Notes: a model not told the origin generated them from the letters alone. A stretch of DNA of 64,000 nt from Desulfospira joergensenii DSM 10085 (GCF_000420085.1 NZ_ATUG01000002.1:620001-684000), one strand, 5' to 3'; counted from the stretch's first letter, positions 41,308 to 50,385 are shown. Translations and numbers: made by a program.

Positions 41308-42214
41308 GAAGCAAAAGACGAATAACGGGAAAACCAAATCAAAACAGCTCAAAGAGGCCTTTGGCATTCTGTTCAGCTCCAAAATAGCCATGGTCGGTTT
41401 TGCCATTGTTCTGTTCTGGGTTTTTGTGGCCGTTTTTGCCCCGTATTTGACCGATTATACTCCCTATGACCAGGACTGGAAAGCACCCAACCAGGGACCG
41501 TCTGCCCAGCATATCCTGGGTACCGACGAACTGGGACGCGACCTGTGGTCCCGCCTGATTTACGGCGCCCGGGTGGTTCTGGTGGTGCTTCCGGTTACAG
41601 AGGAGATTTCCCTGCCCGGCGGAACCGCCATCTGGGGGGTGGTGATCGCCCTGTTCATCGGATCCGCACTGGGGCTGATCGGCGGATACAAAGGGGGCTG
41701 GATTGACGAAATCGTGATGCGGCTACTGGACGCCATGATGGCCATTCCCGTGATCCTGCTCTATTTAATCATCGTTGCGGCCATCGGGGCATCGGCCATC
41801 AATGTGGTCATTGCCATTTCCATTGTGGGGGTTCCCGGTATTGCCCGGCTGGTGAGGAGTCTGACCCTGGATATCAAGACCCGGGAGTACATTCGGGCCG
41901 CTGAAACCCGGGGAGAGAGCGCCTGGTTCATCATGTTTGTGGAAATCCTGCCAAATACCCGGGGCCCTATCATCATCGACGCCATGCTCCGGGTCGGATA
42001 TGCCATATTTGCCATGGGGACCCTGGGGTTTCTGGGGCTTGGCATGCCGCCACCGTCTCCGGACTGGGGATCCATGGTGGCCAAGGGCCGGGCCTTTATC
42101 CTGACAGGCAGTCCCTGGGCGGCCCTGTGGCCTTCTTTGGCCATTGCTTCCCTGGTCGTTGGTCTCAACCTTCTGGCCGACGGTATCCGGGAAGAGTCCA
42201 TGCGGTACCAGTAA
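41300..42214 (+). CDS. ABC importer permease, DppC-like
   Basis: This is a 304-residue inner-membrane permease of usual length. It opens with a charged segment and a first membrane helix (VGFAIVLFWVFVAVFAPYLTDY), followed by HILGTDELGRDLWSRLIYGAR, the signature of DppC/OppC proteins. The EAA loop is KTREYIRAAETRGES. About six membrane helices are visible. GAGGATACGAT precedes the ATG, which overlaps the upstream permease gene. The two permeases form the channel powered by the following fused ATPase. Confidence 0.94.
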   Translation: MPEKQKTNNGKTKSKQLKEAFGILFSSKIAMVGFAIVLFWVFVAVFAPYLTDYTPYDQDWKAPNQGPSAQHILGTDELGRDLWSRLIYGARVVLVVLPVTEEISLPGGTAIWGVVIALFIGSALGLIGGYKGGWIDEIVMRLLDAMMAIPVILLYLIIVAAIGASAINVVIAISIVGVPGIARLVRSLTLDIKTREYIRAAETRGESAWFIMFVEILPNTRGPIIIDAMLRVGYAIFAMGTLGFLGLGMPPPSPDWGSMVAKGRAFILTGSPWAALWPSLAIASLVVGLNLLADGIREESMRYQ

Positions 42215-42274
42215 AACAATTGATAATTGAGAATGAGCAATTGAGGAATAACATTTGGGGAAGTAAAGGTGGCC

Positions 42275-44440
42275 ATGGAAAATGCATCTGAAGTACCGGT
42301 ACTGGAGGTAACGGATCTTGCCATATCATATAAAACCCGGAAGCGGGATGTGCCGGCGGTCCGTGGGGTGAATTTTACGGTCCGCCACGGGGAAACCGTC
42401 GGTGTGGTGGGGGAGTCCGGATGCGGTAAAAGCACCATCGCCTTTGGGATCCTCGATTTTCTGGGGGCCAACGGAAGGGTGGTCGGGGGCTCCATCAAAT
42501 TCATGGGCAAGGAGATGGTGGGCACCCCGAAAGAAGAGCTCAGAAAGATCCGGGGCAACAATATCTCCATGGTTTACCAGGACCCCATGCAGGCCCTGAA
42601 CCCCTCCCTGACCCTGGGAAGCCAGCTGTCTGAAGTGCTGACGGCCCATACGGACATGACCCGGGACGAGGCAAGGGACCGGTGTATCACCATGCTGGAA
42701 AGGGTCTACATGCCCGATGCGGCCAATGTTATGAACCGGTATCCCCACATGATCTCCGGTGGTCAGCAGCAGAGGGTAATCATTGCCATGGCCCTTTTAA
42801 ACAACCCCTCCCTTCTCATCATGGACGAGCCCACCACGGCCCTGGATGTGACCGTGGAAGCGGCGGTCCTGGAGCTCATCGAAGATCTGAAAAAGGATTT
42901 CAACACGGGCATCATCTTCATCACCCATAACCTGGGCGTGGTGGCCAAGGTATCTGACCGCCTCTGTGTCATGTACGGCGGGGAAATGGTGGAGAGGGGG
43001 CCCATAGAGGAGATGTTCGCCAATCCGGCCCATCCCTACACAAGAGGCCTGCTCTGCTGTGTACCGAGGCTGGGGGACAGCCTGTCCAACAACCGGCTCT
43101 GGTCGATAAGGGGACGGGTGCCCCATCCGTCGGAACGGGCCAAGGATTCCTGTATCTTTGCCCCGAGATGCGACTGGCTGGAAAAGGGAATGGGGCTTTC
43201 CGACAAGAGTCTGGTGGCAAAATGCCGCATTGAACATCCCAGGCTGAAAGATATCAGCGATGACCACAAATCCCGGTGCTTTCTGGGCAGGGAAACCCTG
43301 AAAACCCCATGGAATGACTTTGTCCGGGGACAGAAAAGGAAACTGGTCCATGTGCCCGAAGATGACGATGAACTGGTTACCATGGACAAACTTCTGGGCG
43401 TGGACAAGCTGAGGGTCTGGTATAAGGACCGGAATCCTTCCCTCAAGGCCATACTGGGAATGGAAAAGAAAAAATACGTCAAGGCCGTGGATGATATCTC
43501 CCTGAAGGTGATCAAGGGCAGCACCGTGGGGGTGGTCGGGGAGTCGGGCTGCGGCAAGTCCACCCTGGTCAAGGGAATCATAGGGCTGGAAAAACCCACC
43601 TCTGGAAATTGTGACCTCATGGGGCTTGATATCACCCAGCCGGTGAAGCAAAGGGATCTATCCCTGATCCGGGAGCTTCAGATGGTGTTCCAGAATCCGG
43701 ATTCAACCCTCAATCCCTCCTATTGCATCGGAAAGCAGATCGGCAGACCCATCCGCAAGTTCGGGACCGCGCCCAGGGGAAAGATCCGGGAAGAGGTGGA
43801 ACGGCTTCTCCGGGCTGTAAAACTGGCCTCCTACTATTATGACCGGTACCCCAGACAGCTGTCCGGGGGGGAGAAGCAGAGGGTGGGCATTGCCCGGGCC
43901 CTGGCCAGCCGTCCCTCCATGGTGATCTGCGATGAACCGGTTTCCGCCCTGGATGTATCGGTCCAGGCGGCGGTTCTCAATCTGCTCAATGAAATCAAGG
44001 AAGAGATGGGCACCACAATGATCTTCATCGCCCATGACCTGAGCGTTGTACGATTTATCTCCGATTTTATTGCCGTCATGTACCTGGGCCAGATAGTGGA
44101 ATTCGGGCCGGTTGACTCCATATATCCGCCGCCCTACCATCCCTATACCGAAGCCCTGCTTTCTTCGGTCCCCATTCCGGACCCCCGTCAGAAGCGTCAG
44201 TCCATCGTCCTTGCCGGGGATGTGCCCTCGGCCATGGACAAGCCCGCTGGATGTTATTTCCATACGCGGTGTCCCAGGCGCAGGGAACTGCCGGACAATG
44301 GGAATATATGTACACAGCAGGCCCCTGAATTCCAGAAGCTGAAAAACGGGCATAAGATCCTCTGCCATATTCCGGCGGACCGCCTCACGGAGCTGGCCCT
44401 GGAAAGGGGGGATAAACGCATGACCCTGGCCACGGGGTAA
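42275..44440 (+). CDS. Fused double ABC ATPase (DppD-DppF-like)
   Basis: This is a 721-residue protein joining two complete peptide-importer ATPases. A GTG at 42269 would add two residues. Domain 1 has Walker A GESGCGKST near residue 48, signature SGGQQQR and LLIMDEPTTALD, ending with the oligopeptide C-terminal cysteine-bearing region (CIFAPRCDW). Domain 2 has its own GESGCGKST near 426, SGGEKQR, VICDEPVSALD, and ends CYFHTRCPRRRELP. The cysteines in these tails may bind an FeS cluster, as known for some OppD/DppD proteins. A single fused chain would fix the heterodimer. It lies 60 bases after the DppC gene; the spacer contains two CAATTG copies. Confidence 0.93.
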   Translation: MENASEVPVLEVTDLAISYKTRKRDVPAVRGVNFTVRHGETVGVVGESGCGKSTIAFGILDFLGANGRVVGGSIKFMGKEMVGTPKEELRKIRGNNISMVYQDPMQALNPSLTLGSQLSEVLTAHTDMTRDEARDRCITMLERVYMPDAANVMNRYPHMISGGQQQRVIIAMALLNNPSLLIMDEPTTALDVTVEAAVLELIEDLKKDFNTGIIFITHNLGVVAKVSDRLCVMYGGEMVERGPIEEMFANPAHPYTRGLLCCVPRLGDSLSNNRLWSIRGRVPHPSERAKDSCIFAPRCDWLEKGMGLSDKSLVAKCRIEHPRLKDISDDHKSRCFLGRETLKTPWNDFVRGQKRKLVHVPEDDDELVTMDKLLGVDKLRVWYKDRNPSLKAILGMEKKKYVKAVDDISLKVIKGSTVGVVGESGCGKSTLVKGIIGLEKPTSGNCDLMGLDITQPVKQRDLSLIRELQMVFQNPDSTLNPSYCIGKQIGRPIRKFGTAPRGKIREEVERLLRAVKLASYYYDRYPRQLSGGEKQRVGIARALASRPSMVICDEPVSALDVSVQAAVLNLLNEIKEEMGTTMIFIAHDLSVVRFISDFIAVMYLGQIVEFGPVDSIYPPPYHPYTEALLSSVPIPDPRQKRQSIVLAGDVPSAMDKPAGCYFHTRCPRRRELPDNGNICTQQAPEFQKLKNGHKILCHIPADRLTELALERGDKRMTLATG

Positions 44441-44480
44441 GAAACAGATAATAATTAAGAAAGAGCCTTCTTAAATTTCA

Positions 44481-44514
44481 TCCTCCGGTCGGACAGGTTT
44501 TCGGCTGGAGGATC
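44481..44514 (+). terminator. Hairpin after the importer operon
   Basis: ATCCTCC at 44481-44487 pairs with GGAGGAT at 44508-44514, followed by CATTTATTA. It is a plausible but not ideal terminator of the importer genes. Confidence 0.45.
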
Positions 44515-44630
44515 ATTTATTAGAGAATCAGGCCTGGACCGATCCCGGAAAATATTTCAGATAACATTGAAATCGGCTTTCCAGGACTTATATTCCGGAA
44601 CAGACACAATTGAAATCAGGAGAACCATCC

Positions 44631-45248
44631 ATGGCCTGTTCCATTGAAAAAGAATTGATCGAACAAACCATTGCATTCCACGGCCACAACTGCCCGGGCC
44701 TCAGCATCGGGATCAGGGCCTCTGAGCTGGCAATGGAAAAGCTGGACATCCATGAATCAAAATCAGCCCTGTGCGTGACCGAGACCGACATGTGCGGGGT
44801 GGATGCCATCCAGTTCCTCACGGGGTGTTCCTTTGGCAAGGGAAATCTGGTCCACAGGGACTGGGGAAAATCCGCGTTCACCTTCTATGACCGGGATGTC
44901 GGAAAAGGTTTCAGGGCATTGTTCAGGGACGATTTCAGGGAATCTGAAAAAGATGCCGAGCTCACCCGTGATCTGATGGCCAGGGCCCTTAAAGGACGGG
45001 CAACGGGAGAGGAACAGACCCTTGTCCGGGAAAGGAGAAGCCAGAGAATCCACCAGATCATGAATGCGGACCTTGATGCGCTTTTTGTTTCCAAGGAGAT
45101 TGATGCTCCCCCGGTCCGGCCGGCCCGGATTTTAAAGAGCATCCCCTGTGACACCTGCGGTGAAATGACCATGGAAACCCGGATCCGCCTCTTTGACGGG
45201 ACCCGGATGTGTATTCCCTGTTTTCAGGGGGTGGAACAGAAGATATAA
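44631..45248 (+). CDS. FmdE-like protein with C-terminal zinc ribbon
   Basis: This is a 205-residue protein. The ATG at 44631 follows AGGAGAACCATCC. The N-terminal FmdE domain has AFHGHNCPGLSIGIRASELA near residues 13-32 and TDMCGVDAIQFLTGCSFGKGN near 54-74, the metal-binding Cys/His set. The C-terminus has CDTCGEMTM and CIPC, a zinc ribbon. FmdE is named after a molybdenum formylmethanofuran dehydrogenase subunit; bacterial members are common in anaerobes, often beside molybdenum or formate enzymes, with undefined roles. It lies 190 bases after the importer; whether it belongs to that operon is unclear. Confidence 0.88.
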   Translation: MACSIEKELIEQTIAFHGHNCPGLSIGIRASELAMEKLDIHESKSALCVTETDMCGVDAIQFLTGCSFGKGNLVHRDWGKSAFTFYDRDVGKGFRALFRDDFRESEKDAELTRDLMARALKGRATGEEQTLVRERRSQRIHQIMNADLDALFVSKEIDAPPVRPARILKSIPCDTCGEMTMETRIRLFDGTRMCIPCFQGVEQKI

Positions 45249-45343
45249 CCGGGCCGCCCATGAAAAGAATTTTAATGATTTCTTAACATGGATTCCGTAT
45301 AATGGATGCAAGTAAATATTCTATAATTGATTGAGGTGATATC

Positions 45344-45541
45344 ATGGATACAACATATGTCTGTACGAACAACAATTGCTCTTTTCCGGGATCCAATCCC
45401 TTTGAAATGACCTTTAAGTCTGAAACCATCATGGACGCAAACAACGTGGCCAGCCTGTTCTGCCCCTTTTGCAAGAATGAAATGAACCCGTCATCCGCCC
45501 CGGACACGTCCGATGATCAGAGCGGTTCCAGGATCTCATAA
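45344..45541 (+). CDS. Small zinc-ribbon-like protein
   Basis: This is a 65-residue protein. CTNNNC near the N-terminus and CPFC near residue 40 could hold one zinc. TTGAGGTGATATC precedes the ATG, a good ribosome site. The Ser/Asp-rich tail is probably disordered. No family is recognised; similar small proteins are common in this bacterial group. It is convergent with the TPR lipoprotein gene. Confidence 0.7.
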   Translation: MDTTYVCTNNNCSFPGSNPFEMTFKSETIMDANNVASLFCPFCKNEMNPSSAPDTSDDQSGSRIS

Positions 45542-45553
45542 ACCCTTCCCGGA

Positions 45554-47830
45554 TTACATCTGTTCCAGGATTTTCCTGGCTTCATCCGCACCCTTAAAGT
45601 CTTTTTCCAGTTCAAGGGCCTTTTTCAGGAATTTTTCAGCATTGGCATAATCCCATTTTTTATTGTAGGCCAGACCCAGGTGAAAGTTGAAAATCGGGTT
45701 TTCAGGTTCTTTTTCAACACAATTGCCGAACTCTTCAATGGCCGAGTCATACACCTGTTTTTTATAGTAGACCCAGCCCAGGGTATCCATTATGGCCGGT
45801 ACCTCACCTCCGAGTTCCTTGGCCTTCCGGGCCAGGTCCAGGGCCGTGTTCATCTCCCGGTCCCGCTCGGCATAGAAAAAGGCCAGGTTGTTCATGGCCG
45901 GGATATATTCCGGGTTCAGGCCCAGGGCCTTTTTATAATGCTCCTCTGCCAGGACATCCTCTCCCATTTTTTCGTAAAGGGTGCCGAGATAGGAGTGGGA
46001 GCCGGCCTGGTCCGGCCGGTTGGCCAGCAGGTCCTTGTAAGTCTGGAGTTCTTTTGCTTCATTTTTTTCGGCATTGTAGATCATGGCCAGGGAGAGATAG
46101 GGCTGGATGAATTTGGGATTTTTTTCAATGGAAAGGGCAAAGACCTTTTCGGCCTCGGCCGGCTTTTGGAGGGCCATGAGCAGATTGCCCTTCAGCCCCA
46201 GGATAATGGAGGCAACAATGGGGTTTTCTTCTCCTGCGGCCTTTAACTGGGCATCACATTTATCCATGGCAATCTGAAACTCTTTCCGGGACACATGGAG
46301 CCGGATCACATTGGTGAAAACATCCATGAGGCCGGGGTTGATGGCCAGTGCCTTTTCATAGGCATCCAGGGCGGGTTCGGGTTTGTTTTCGGCCATTTTA
46401 AGGTTGCCCAGCCTGAAATATGCGGCAGGGTTGTCCGGATGGGTCTGGATCAGTTCCTGGTAAACCGCCTCGGCTCTTTTTGTCTCCTTTTGTGCCGCGT
46501 GGATATTGCCCTTTAAGAGGAGGGCCCGGTAATCCCCGGGCCGGGATCTGAGGGCCTTTTCTATTTCGGATTCAGCCAGGAAATAATCGGCCTTCTGGTA
46601 ATAAATATCTGCTGTCATCAGCCTTGCCCTGTAGTGATTGGGGCTTTTTTCCAGGGTTTTGGAAAAAAAGGGAAGGGCCTGGTCAGGCTTGCCTTTTTCA
46701 AGGAATATGGAGCCCAGGAAAAAATTGTACTCAGGCGACTCGGGTTCTCCGCTTAAAAGGGATTGAAAGATCTGTTCGGCCTGGTCCAGTTTTTTCTGGG
46801 AGGCCAGCAGCTTTCCTTTTAAGACCTTGGCCTGGGGAAAGTCGGGCCGGCCGGCAAGAACCTCATCCACCATTTTTTCCGCTTTTTCAAAATCTTGTTG
46901 CAGATAATAAAAATCTGCATAGGCGGTTTTCAACCCGTCATGGTCAGGATCGATGCTCAGGGCCTTTTTAATATACCCTTCGGCCTTGTCAGGCTCTTCC
47001 ATGGAGTTGTAGAACCGGGCAATGAGCATATGGGGAAGGGGATTTTCCGGTGCCAGGTCAACGGCCTTTAAATATTCTTTTTCAGCCAGATCGGTGTTCT
47101 GGGTGCCCGAATAAAATGTGGCCAGCATGATTCTGGGTTCCATGTCCTCGGGCCTTTGGCTCACGAGATTTTCCAGCACGGACCGGGCAGAATCAACCTG
47201 CCTGTGTGCCAGGTAATATCCGAACAATGCCCTGTGGGTGTTGATGTCTTCGGGATCGGTCTGTACGGCTTTTTTTAAGATGGTTTCAATGCTGGTTGTT
47301 TTTCCCTGGGCCTGGTATATCTTGGCAAGCACCAGCATGGCTCTGGTCTGCCCGGGATCAAGTTCCAGTATCCTGTCATATACGGCCTCAATGGCCTCAA
47401 GATCTTCTTTTTTACTGCTCAAAAGGCCGGCCTTGAGATAGAGGGCCTTGATATTCTCCGGTTCCTTTTCCAGCACATCATCAATTCTCGTCCCGGCTTC
47501 GATTCTTTTCTTGGCCAACAGATAAAAGGATGCCACCTGGAGCTTTGTCTCAAGATTCTCAGGTTCCAGCTGCTCCAGTCGCAGGAATGCGGCAAAGGCG
47601 TCCTGGCCATTCTTCTGTTTCAGGTAGATCTGGGACAGGATTCGGTAGGCTTCAACAGAACCGGGATTCAATTTGACGGCATTTTTCAGCTGGATTTCAG
47701 CCTTGCCATATTCCTGGTTTTCAAAGAAGGTTTTCCCTTCCCGGGTGAATTTGTCGGCTTTCTGCTGGTCTGAGGAGCACCCGACAACGACCCAAAAGGC
47801 GATCAGAAAAATCAAGCAAAAGCGTTTCAT
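45554..47830 (-). CDS. Large TPR-repeat lipoprotein
   Basis: This is a 758-residue lipoprotein. The lipobox is VVVGCSS (Cys 18), so it is exported and lipidated. Almost the whole mature chain consists of tetratricopeptide repeats of 34 residues, with typical endings such as A..LNPGSVEAY, ALSIDPDHDGL and LGLNPEYIPAMNNLAFFYAE. It resembles PrsT-type TPR lipoproteins from exopolysaccharide/PEP-CTERM loci, but no exosortase or polysaccharide genes are present here. It probably scaffolds an envelope assembly complex. It lies 29 bases downstream of the truncated GntR gene on the same strand. Confidence 0.88.
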   Translation of the reverse strand: MKRFCLIFLIAFWVVVGCSSDQQKADKFTREGKTFFENQEYGKAEIQLKNAVKLNPGSVEAYRILSQIYLKQKNGQDAFAAFLRLEQLEPENLETKLQVASFYLLAKKRIEAGTRIDDVLEKEPENIKALYLKAGLLSSKKEDLEAIEAVYDRILELDPGQTRAMLVLAKIYQAQGKTTSIETILKKAVQTDPEDINTHRALFGYYLAHRQVDSARSVLENLVSQRPEDMEPRIMLATFYSGTQNTDLAEKEYLKAVDLAPENPLPHMLIARFYNSMEEPDKAEGYIKKALSIDPDHDGLKTAYADFYYLQQDFEKAEKMVDEVLAGRPDFPQAKVLKGKLLASQKKLDQAEQIFQSLLSGEPESPEYNFFLGSIFLEKGKPDQALPFFSKTLEKSPNHYRARLMTADIYYQKADYFLAESEIEKALRSRPGDYRALLLKGNIHAAQKETKRAEAVYQELIQTHPDNPAAYFRLGNLKMAENKPEPALDAYEKALAINPGLMDVFTNVIRLHVSRKEFQIAMDKCDAQLKAAGEENPIVASIILGLKGNLLMALQKPAEAEKVFALSIEKNPKFIQPYLSLAMIYNAEKNEAKELQTYKDLLANRPDQAGSHSYLGTLYEKMGEDVLAEEHYKKALGLNPEYIPAMNNLAFFYAERDREMNTALDLARKAKELGGEVPAIMDTLGWVYYKKQVYDSAIEEFGNCVEKEPENPIFNFHLGLAYNKKWDYANAEKFLKKALELEKDFKGADEARKILEQM

Positions 47831-47859
47831 TTGTTTTCTCCTGAAATGGATATGGTTTG

Positions 47860-48393
47860 TTATTCAGCCTGGCGCCTGAAATGATCCATCACGTAGCTGA
47901 TGTGTTCGTGCATGGCAGCATAGGCGGCTTCGGGGTCCCGGCCCTTGATGGCATCAAAGATGGCCTTGTGTTGTTTTAAAATGATTTCAATATTTTCAGG
48001 GGTCTCGTAAAGGGAGGCCAGATTCTCTTTGATACCCAGGAAAAGATAGTCGTAAAAGTTTCGCATGATCAGGATGTGCAGGGAGTTTTTCCCGGCATAG
48101 GCAATGGCCATATGAAAGGCGGTGTCCGCCTCCGTGCCCATGCGCCCGGATTTGATTTCCGCCATCATTTCTTCAATGCTCCGGGTCATGGCCTTCAGAT
48201 CGGATGTATCCGCACGTTTGGACGCCAGGGCCGCGGCATTGCACTCCAGACCCATCCGGACTTCCAGCAGGTCTTGCAGGGAGGCGTCCTGGTCTTTCAT
48301 GGCCTTTGCCAGGGGGCCTTCAAGTGCCGCCCTGTCCTGGGCCTTGACAAAGGTACCCTGGCCCTGGCGCAGGGCTGAGAGAGGCAGGGACAA
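47860..48393 (-). pseudogene. GntR-family regulator lacking its DNA-binding domain
   Basis: The readable frame of 177 residues begins at a TTG, but homology to the two paralogues in this window starts only at RQGQGTFV, the end of the winged helix. The FCD domain is complete: LLEVRMGLECNAAALASKRAD, DTAFHMAIAY, and the MRNFYDYLF helix. About 70 N-terminal residues containing the helix-turn-helix are replaced by the riboswitch sequence of the neighbouring thiE gene. Either it is a dead gene, or the effector domain is made alone and could form inactive heterodimers with the complete paralogues. The TPR lipoprotein gene follows. Confidence 0.8.
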
Positions 48394-48440
48394 GCCTCAA
48401 CCCTTGGAACCTGATACGGTTAGTACCGGCGTAGGGAATG
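48349..48440 (+). promoter_or_regulatory. TPP riboswitch, 5' half degenerate
   Basis: The 3' core is near consensus: CTTGGAACCTGATACGGTTA, then GTACCGGCGTAGGGAA to 48438. CTGAGA sits at 48375-48380 after a perfect P3 hairpin (GCCCTG-GCG-CAGGGC), and GAGGC/GCCTC forms P3a. The 5' GGGG part of P2 reads AAAGGT, with one mismatch to ACCCTT, and P1 is weak. This 5' half overlaps the truncated GntR frame. It lies just upstream of thiE and is followed by a hairpin with a T-run. Confidence 0.85.
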
Positions 48441-48449
48441 TGCTGATTC

Positions 48450-48468
48450 AACCCTTTTATGGGTTTTT
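48450..48468 (+). terminator. Riboswitch expression-platform terminator
   Basis: AACCC at 48450-48454 pairs with GGGTT at 48461-48465, followed by TTT. It starts 12 bases after the aptamer, the expected place for TPP-dependent termination before thiE. Confidence 0.6.
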
Positions 48469-48547
48469 CCGGCTTTTCCCTCCAAGATCGCCCTTGTTTT
48501 TTCAATTTTGGCTTCCCTTGTTTTCAGCCCTATAGAAGGAAATCAGG

Positions 48548-49231
48548 ATGAACCCGTCAGATAAACAAAAAAGCAGAAAAGGCAAACCGGTTTTTCCGGC
48601 AGGAATTTACGGCATCCTGGGAGAGAAATTTTCCCTGGGCCGGACCAATGCGGAAACCGCCCGGCAGATGGTCTCAGGAGGCATTGATATCCTTCAGTAC
48701 CGGGAAAAATCCCATTTGAAAAGCCGTAAAATCATGCTGGAAGAATGCCTTGAAATTCGGAGGATCACCCGGGATGCCGGGGTTATTTTTATCGTCAATG
48801 ATTTTCTGGATATTGCCCTGATGGCGGAGGCTGACGGGGTGCATGTGGGCCAGGACGATCTTCCCGTAAAGAAGATCAGGGAACTGGCCCCCCATCTCAT
48901 GGTGGGCTGTTCCACCCATTCGCCGGAACAGGCGGCAAAGGCGATTTCAGACGGGGCCGATTATATCGGGGTGGGACCCTTGTTTGGCACACAGACCAAG
49001 GAAGATGCCTGTGATCCTGTGGGAATTGAATACCTGGAATATGTGGCCAAAACCCATGATTTTCCCTTTGTGGCCATCGGGGGCATTAAACGGCACAACC
49101 TCGGGGAGGTTCTGTCCCGGGGCGCAACAACCGTCTGTCTGATAACGGAAATCATCGGAGCCGAAGACATTCACCGGCAAATCAAGGAAATTAGAAAGGT
49201 GATGGCAACCTGGAGCCCAAGTGGTTCCTAG
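48548..49231 (+). CDS. thiE: Thiamine-phosphate synthase
   Basis: This is a 227-residue TIM-barrel enzyme. Family motifs are intact: ILQYREK near residue 55, FIVNDFLDIALMAEADGVHV then GQDDLP, GCSTHSPEQAA, ADYIGVGPLFGTQTK and FVAIGGI. It joins the thiazole phosphate and hydroxymethylpyrimidine pyrophosphate units to give thiamine phosphate. An AGAAGGAAATCAGG precedes the ATG. A TPP riboswitch upstream indicates feedback control. It stands alone, wedged between two GntR paralogues; its stop overlaps the end of the convergent regulator by four bases. Confidence 0.95.
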   Translation: MNPSDKQKSRKGKPVFPAGIYGILGEKFSLGRTNAETARQMVSGGIDILQYREKSHLKSRKIMLEECLEIRRITRDAGVIFIVNDFLDIALMAEADGVHVGQDDLPVKKIRELAPHLMVGCSTHSPEQAAKAISDGADYIGVGPLFGTQTKEDACDPVGIEYLEYVAKTHDFPFVAIGGIKRHNLGEVLSRGATTVCLITEIIGAEDIHRQIKEIRKVMATWSPSGS

Positions 49232-49956
49232 TAGGCTTCAAAAGAGGAAACCGCCTTGTTCTCACTCATTTTGATAAAGTTCCAGACAAAATCGATGTGT
49301 GTTTTCATGGACTTGAATGCCCTGTCCTGGTCCCGGTCCATGATATCTGCAATGATCACCTTATGCTGTTCCAGAATCAAATCAAGATTTTTTGGATCTT
49401 TATAGAGAAAACGTAAATTTTCCATGCTGCCGTGGAAAAGGTGGTTGTAAAAATTTCTCATGGCCTGGATATGAAGAGGGTTCTTTGTGGCATAGGTCAC
49501 GGCCATGTGAAAAGAGATATCGGACTCCCTGGCCAGCTGGCCGGCCCGGATCTCTTTTTCCATTTCTTCGATGCTCTGTTCCATGGCCATGATGTCCTGC
49601 TTGTCTGCCCGTTTGGCTGCCAGGGAGGCGGCCTGGCACTCCAGCCCCATCCTGACTTCAAGCAGGTCAAACAGGGTGGCGTCTTTGGCTTGCATATCCT
49701 TGGAAAAGGGCATGCCAAGTTTGGGGTCGGACACGGCCACAAAGGTTCCCTGTCCCTGTTTGTTGACGATAAGCCCCATGGTGACAAGTCTGGAAATGGC
49801 GTTTCTGACACTGGTCCGGCTGACGTTCAGGCTCTTGGCCAGGTCCCTTTCAGGCAGCAGTTTTTCGCCGGGCTTGAATTTCCCCTTGAAAATCAACTCC
49901 CGGATCTGTTCAAAAACCTGGTCTGAGATTTTTTGTTGTTTAATCGGTTTTAACAT
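49228..49956 (-). CDS. GntR-family regulator with FCD domain
   Basis: This is a 242-residue complete regulator. The winged helix has VFEQIRELIFKGKFKPGEKL, LPERDLAKSLNVSRTSVRNAI and VNKQGQGTFV. The FCD domain has DLLEVRMGLECQAASLAAKRAD, ESDISFHMAVTYATKNPLH and an HIDFVWNF end. It is closely similar to the truncated regulator at 47860 and to the regulator at 60732, which sits with glcDF genes, so all three may sense related hydroxy acids such as lactate or glycolate. No catabolic gene lies next to it. A TCAACT/AGTTGA inverted repeat 110 bases upstream may be an operator. Confidence 0.92.
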   Translation of the reverse strand: MLKPIKQQKISDQVFEQIRELIFKGKFKPGEKLLPERDLAKSLNVSRTSVRNAISRLVTMGLIVNKQGQGTFVAVSDPKLGMPFSKDMQAKDATLFDLLEVRMGLECQAASLAAKRADKQDIMAMEQSIEEMEKEIRAGQLARESDISFHMAVTYATKNPLHIQAMRNFYNHLFHGSMENLRFLYKDPKNLDLILEQHKVIIADIMDRDQDRAFKSMKTHIDFVWNFIKMSENKAVSSFEAY

Positions 49957-50065
49957 AGGCTGCCGCAGGAAAAAGATCGTTCATTTATACTCACAAAAAC
50001 ATATTATTTTAAGACACGAATATGAATCTTAAAAACGAAAAGTATACAGATCAACCTTTTTATTG

Positions 50066-50081
50066 TCAACTATAAAGTTGA
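50066..50081. repeat. Inverted repeat TCAACT-ATAA-AGTTGA
   Basis: Perfect six-base arms in the AT-rich region upstream of the GntR gene that starts at 49956. It is a possible binding site or part of a promoter. Confidence 0.4.
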
Positions 50082-50202
50082 ATAAAATCGGGTGACGATG
50101 TTCATATTTTGAATATATTTTTATCTGCCGTGCGGGCCCCGTCACCATGAAAGGAAAAGAGGTGCCCCCTGCGGCCTGGAGGTCGAGGGGGATTTTAAGT
50201 AT

Positions 50203-50385
50203 TTAACCGGCCTCATAGGTGCAGGAGGTAAAGTCAATCTCTTCCCCGCAATTGGCGCATTTATGGGATTTTTCAAATTCATCTGAAAAGATTTCTTTTT
50301 CAGTGTCGCATTTGGGACATTTGCAGGTAAAGGACTGCAGATTTTTGAATTGTTCAAAACCGGGACAGTGTTTTGGCGTGCTCAT
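50203..50385 (-). CDS. Small zinc-ribbon protein
   Basis: This is a 60-residue protein starting at the ATG preceded by AAAGGAGAGCATT; the frame extends 16 codons further 5' without support. It contains CKCPKC and CANC, a rubredoxin-like or zinc-ribbon knuckle, between acidic segments (EKEIFSDEFEK). The function is unknown; it may bind zinc or nucleic acid. It stands alone between the GntR gene and a hypothetical gene. Confidence 0.72.
   Translation of the reverse strand: MSTPKHCPGFEQFKNLQSFTCKCPKCDTEKEIFSDEFEKSHKCANCGEEIDFTSCTYEAG

Noticed and set aside
42215..42268. Two CAATTG copies and TTGATAATTGAG-like sequence before the fused ATPase gene, reminiscent of small repeats.
   Set aside because: Too short and AT-rich to call a repeat element or operator without other genomic copies.
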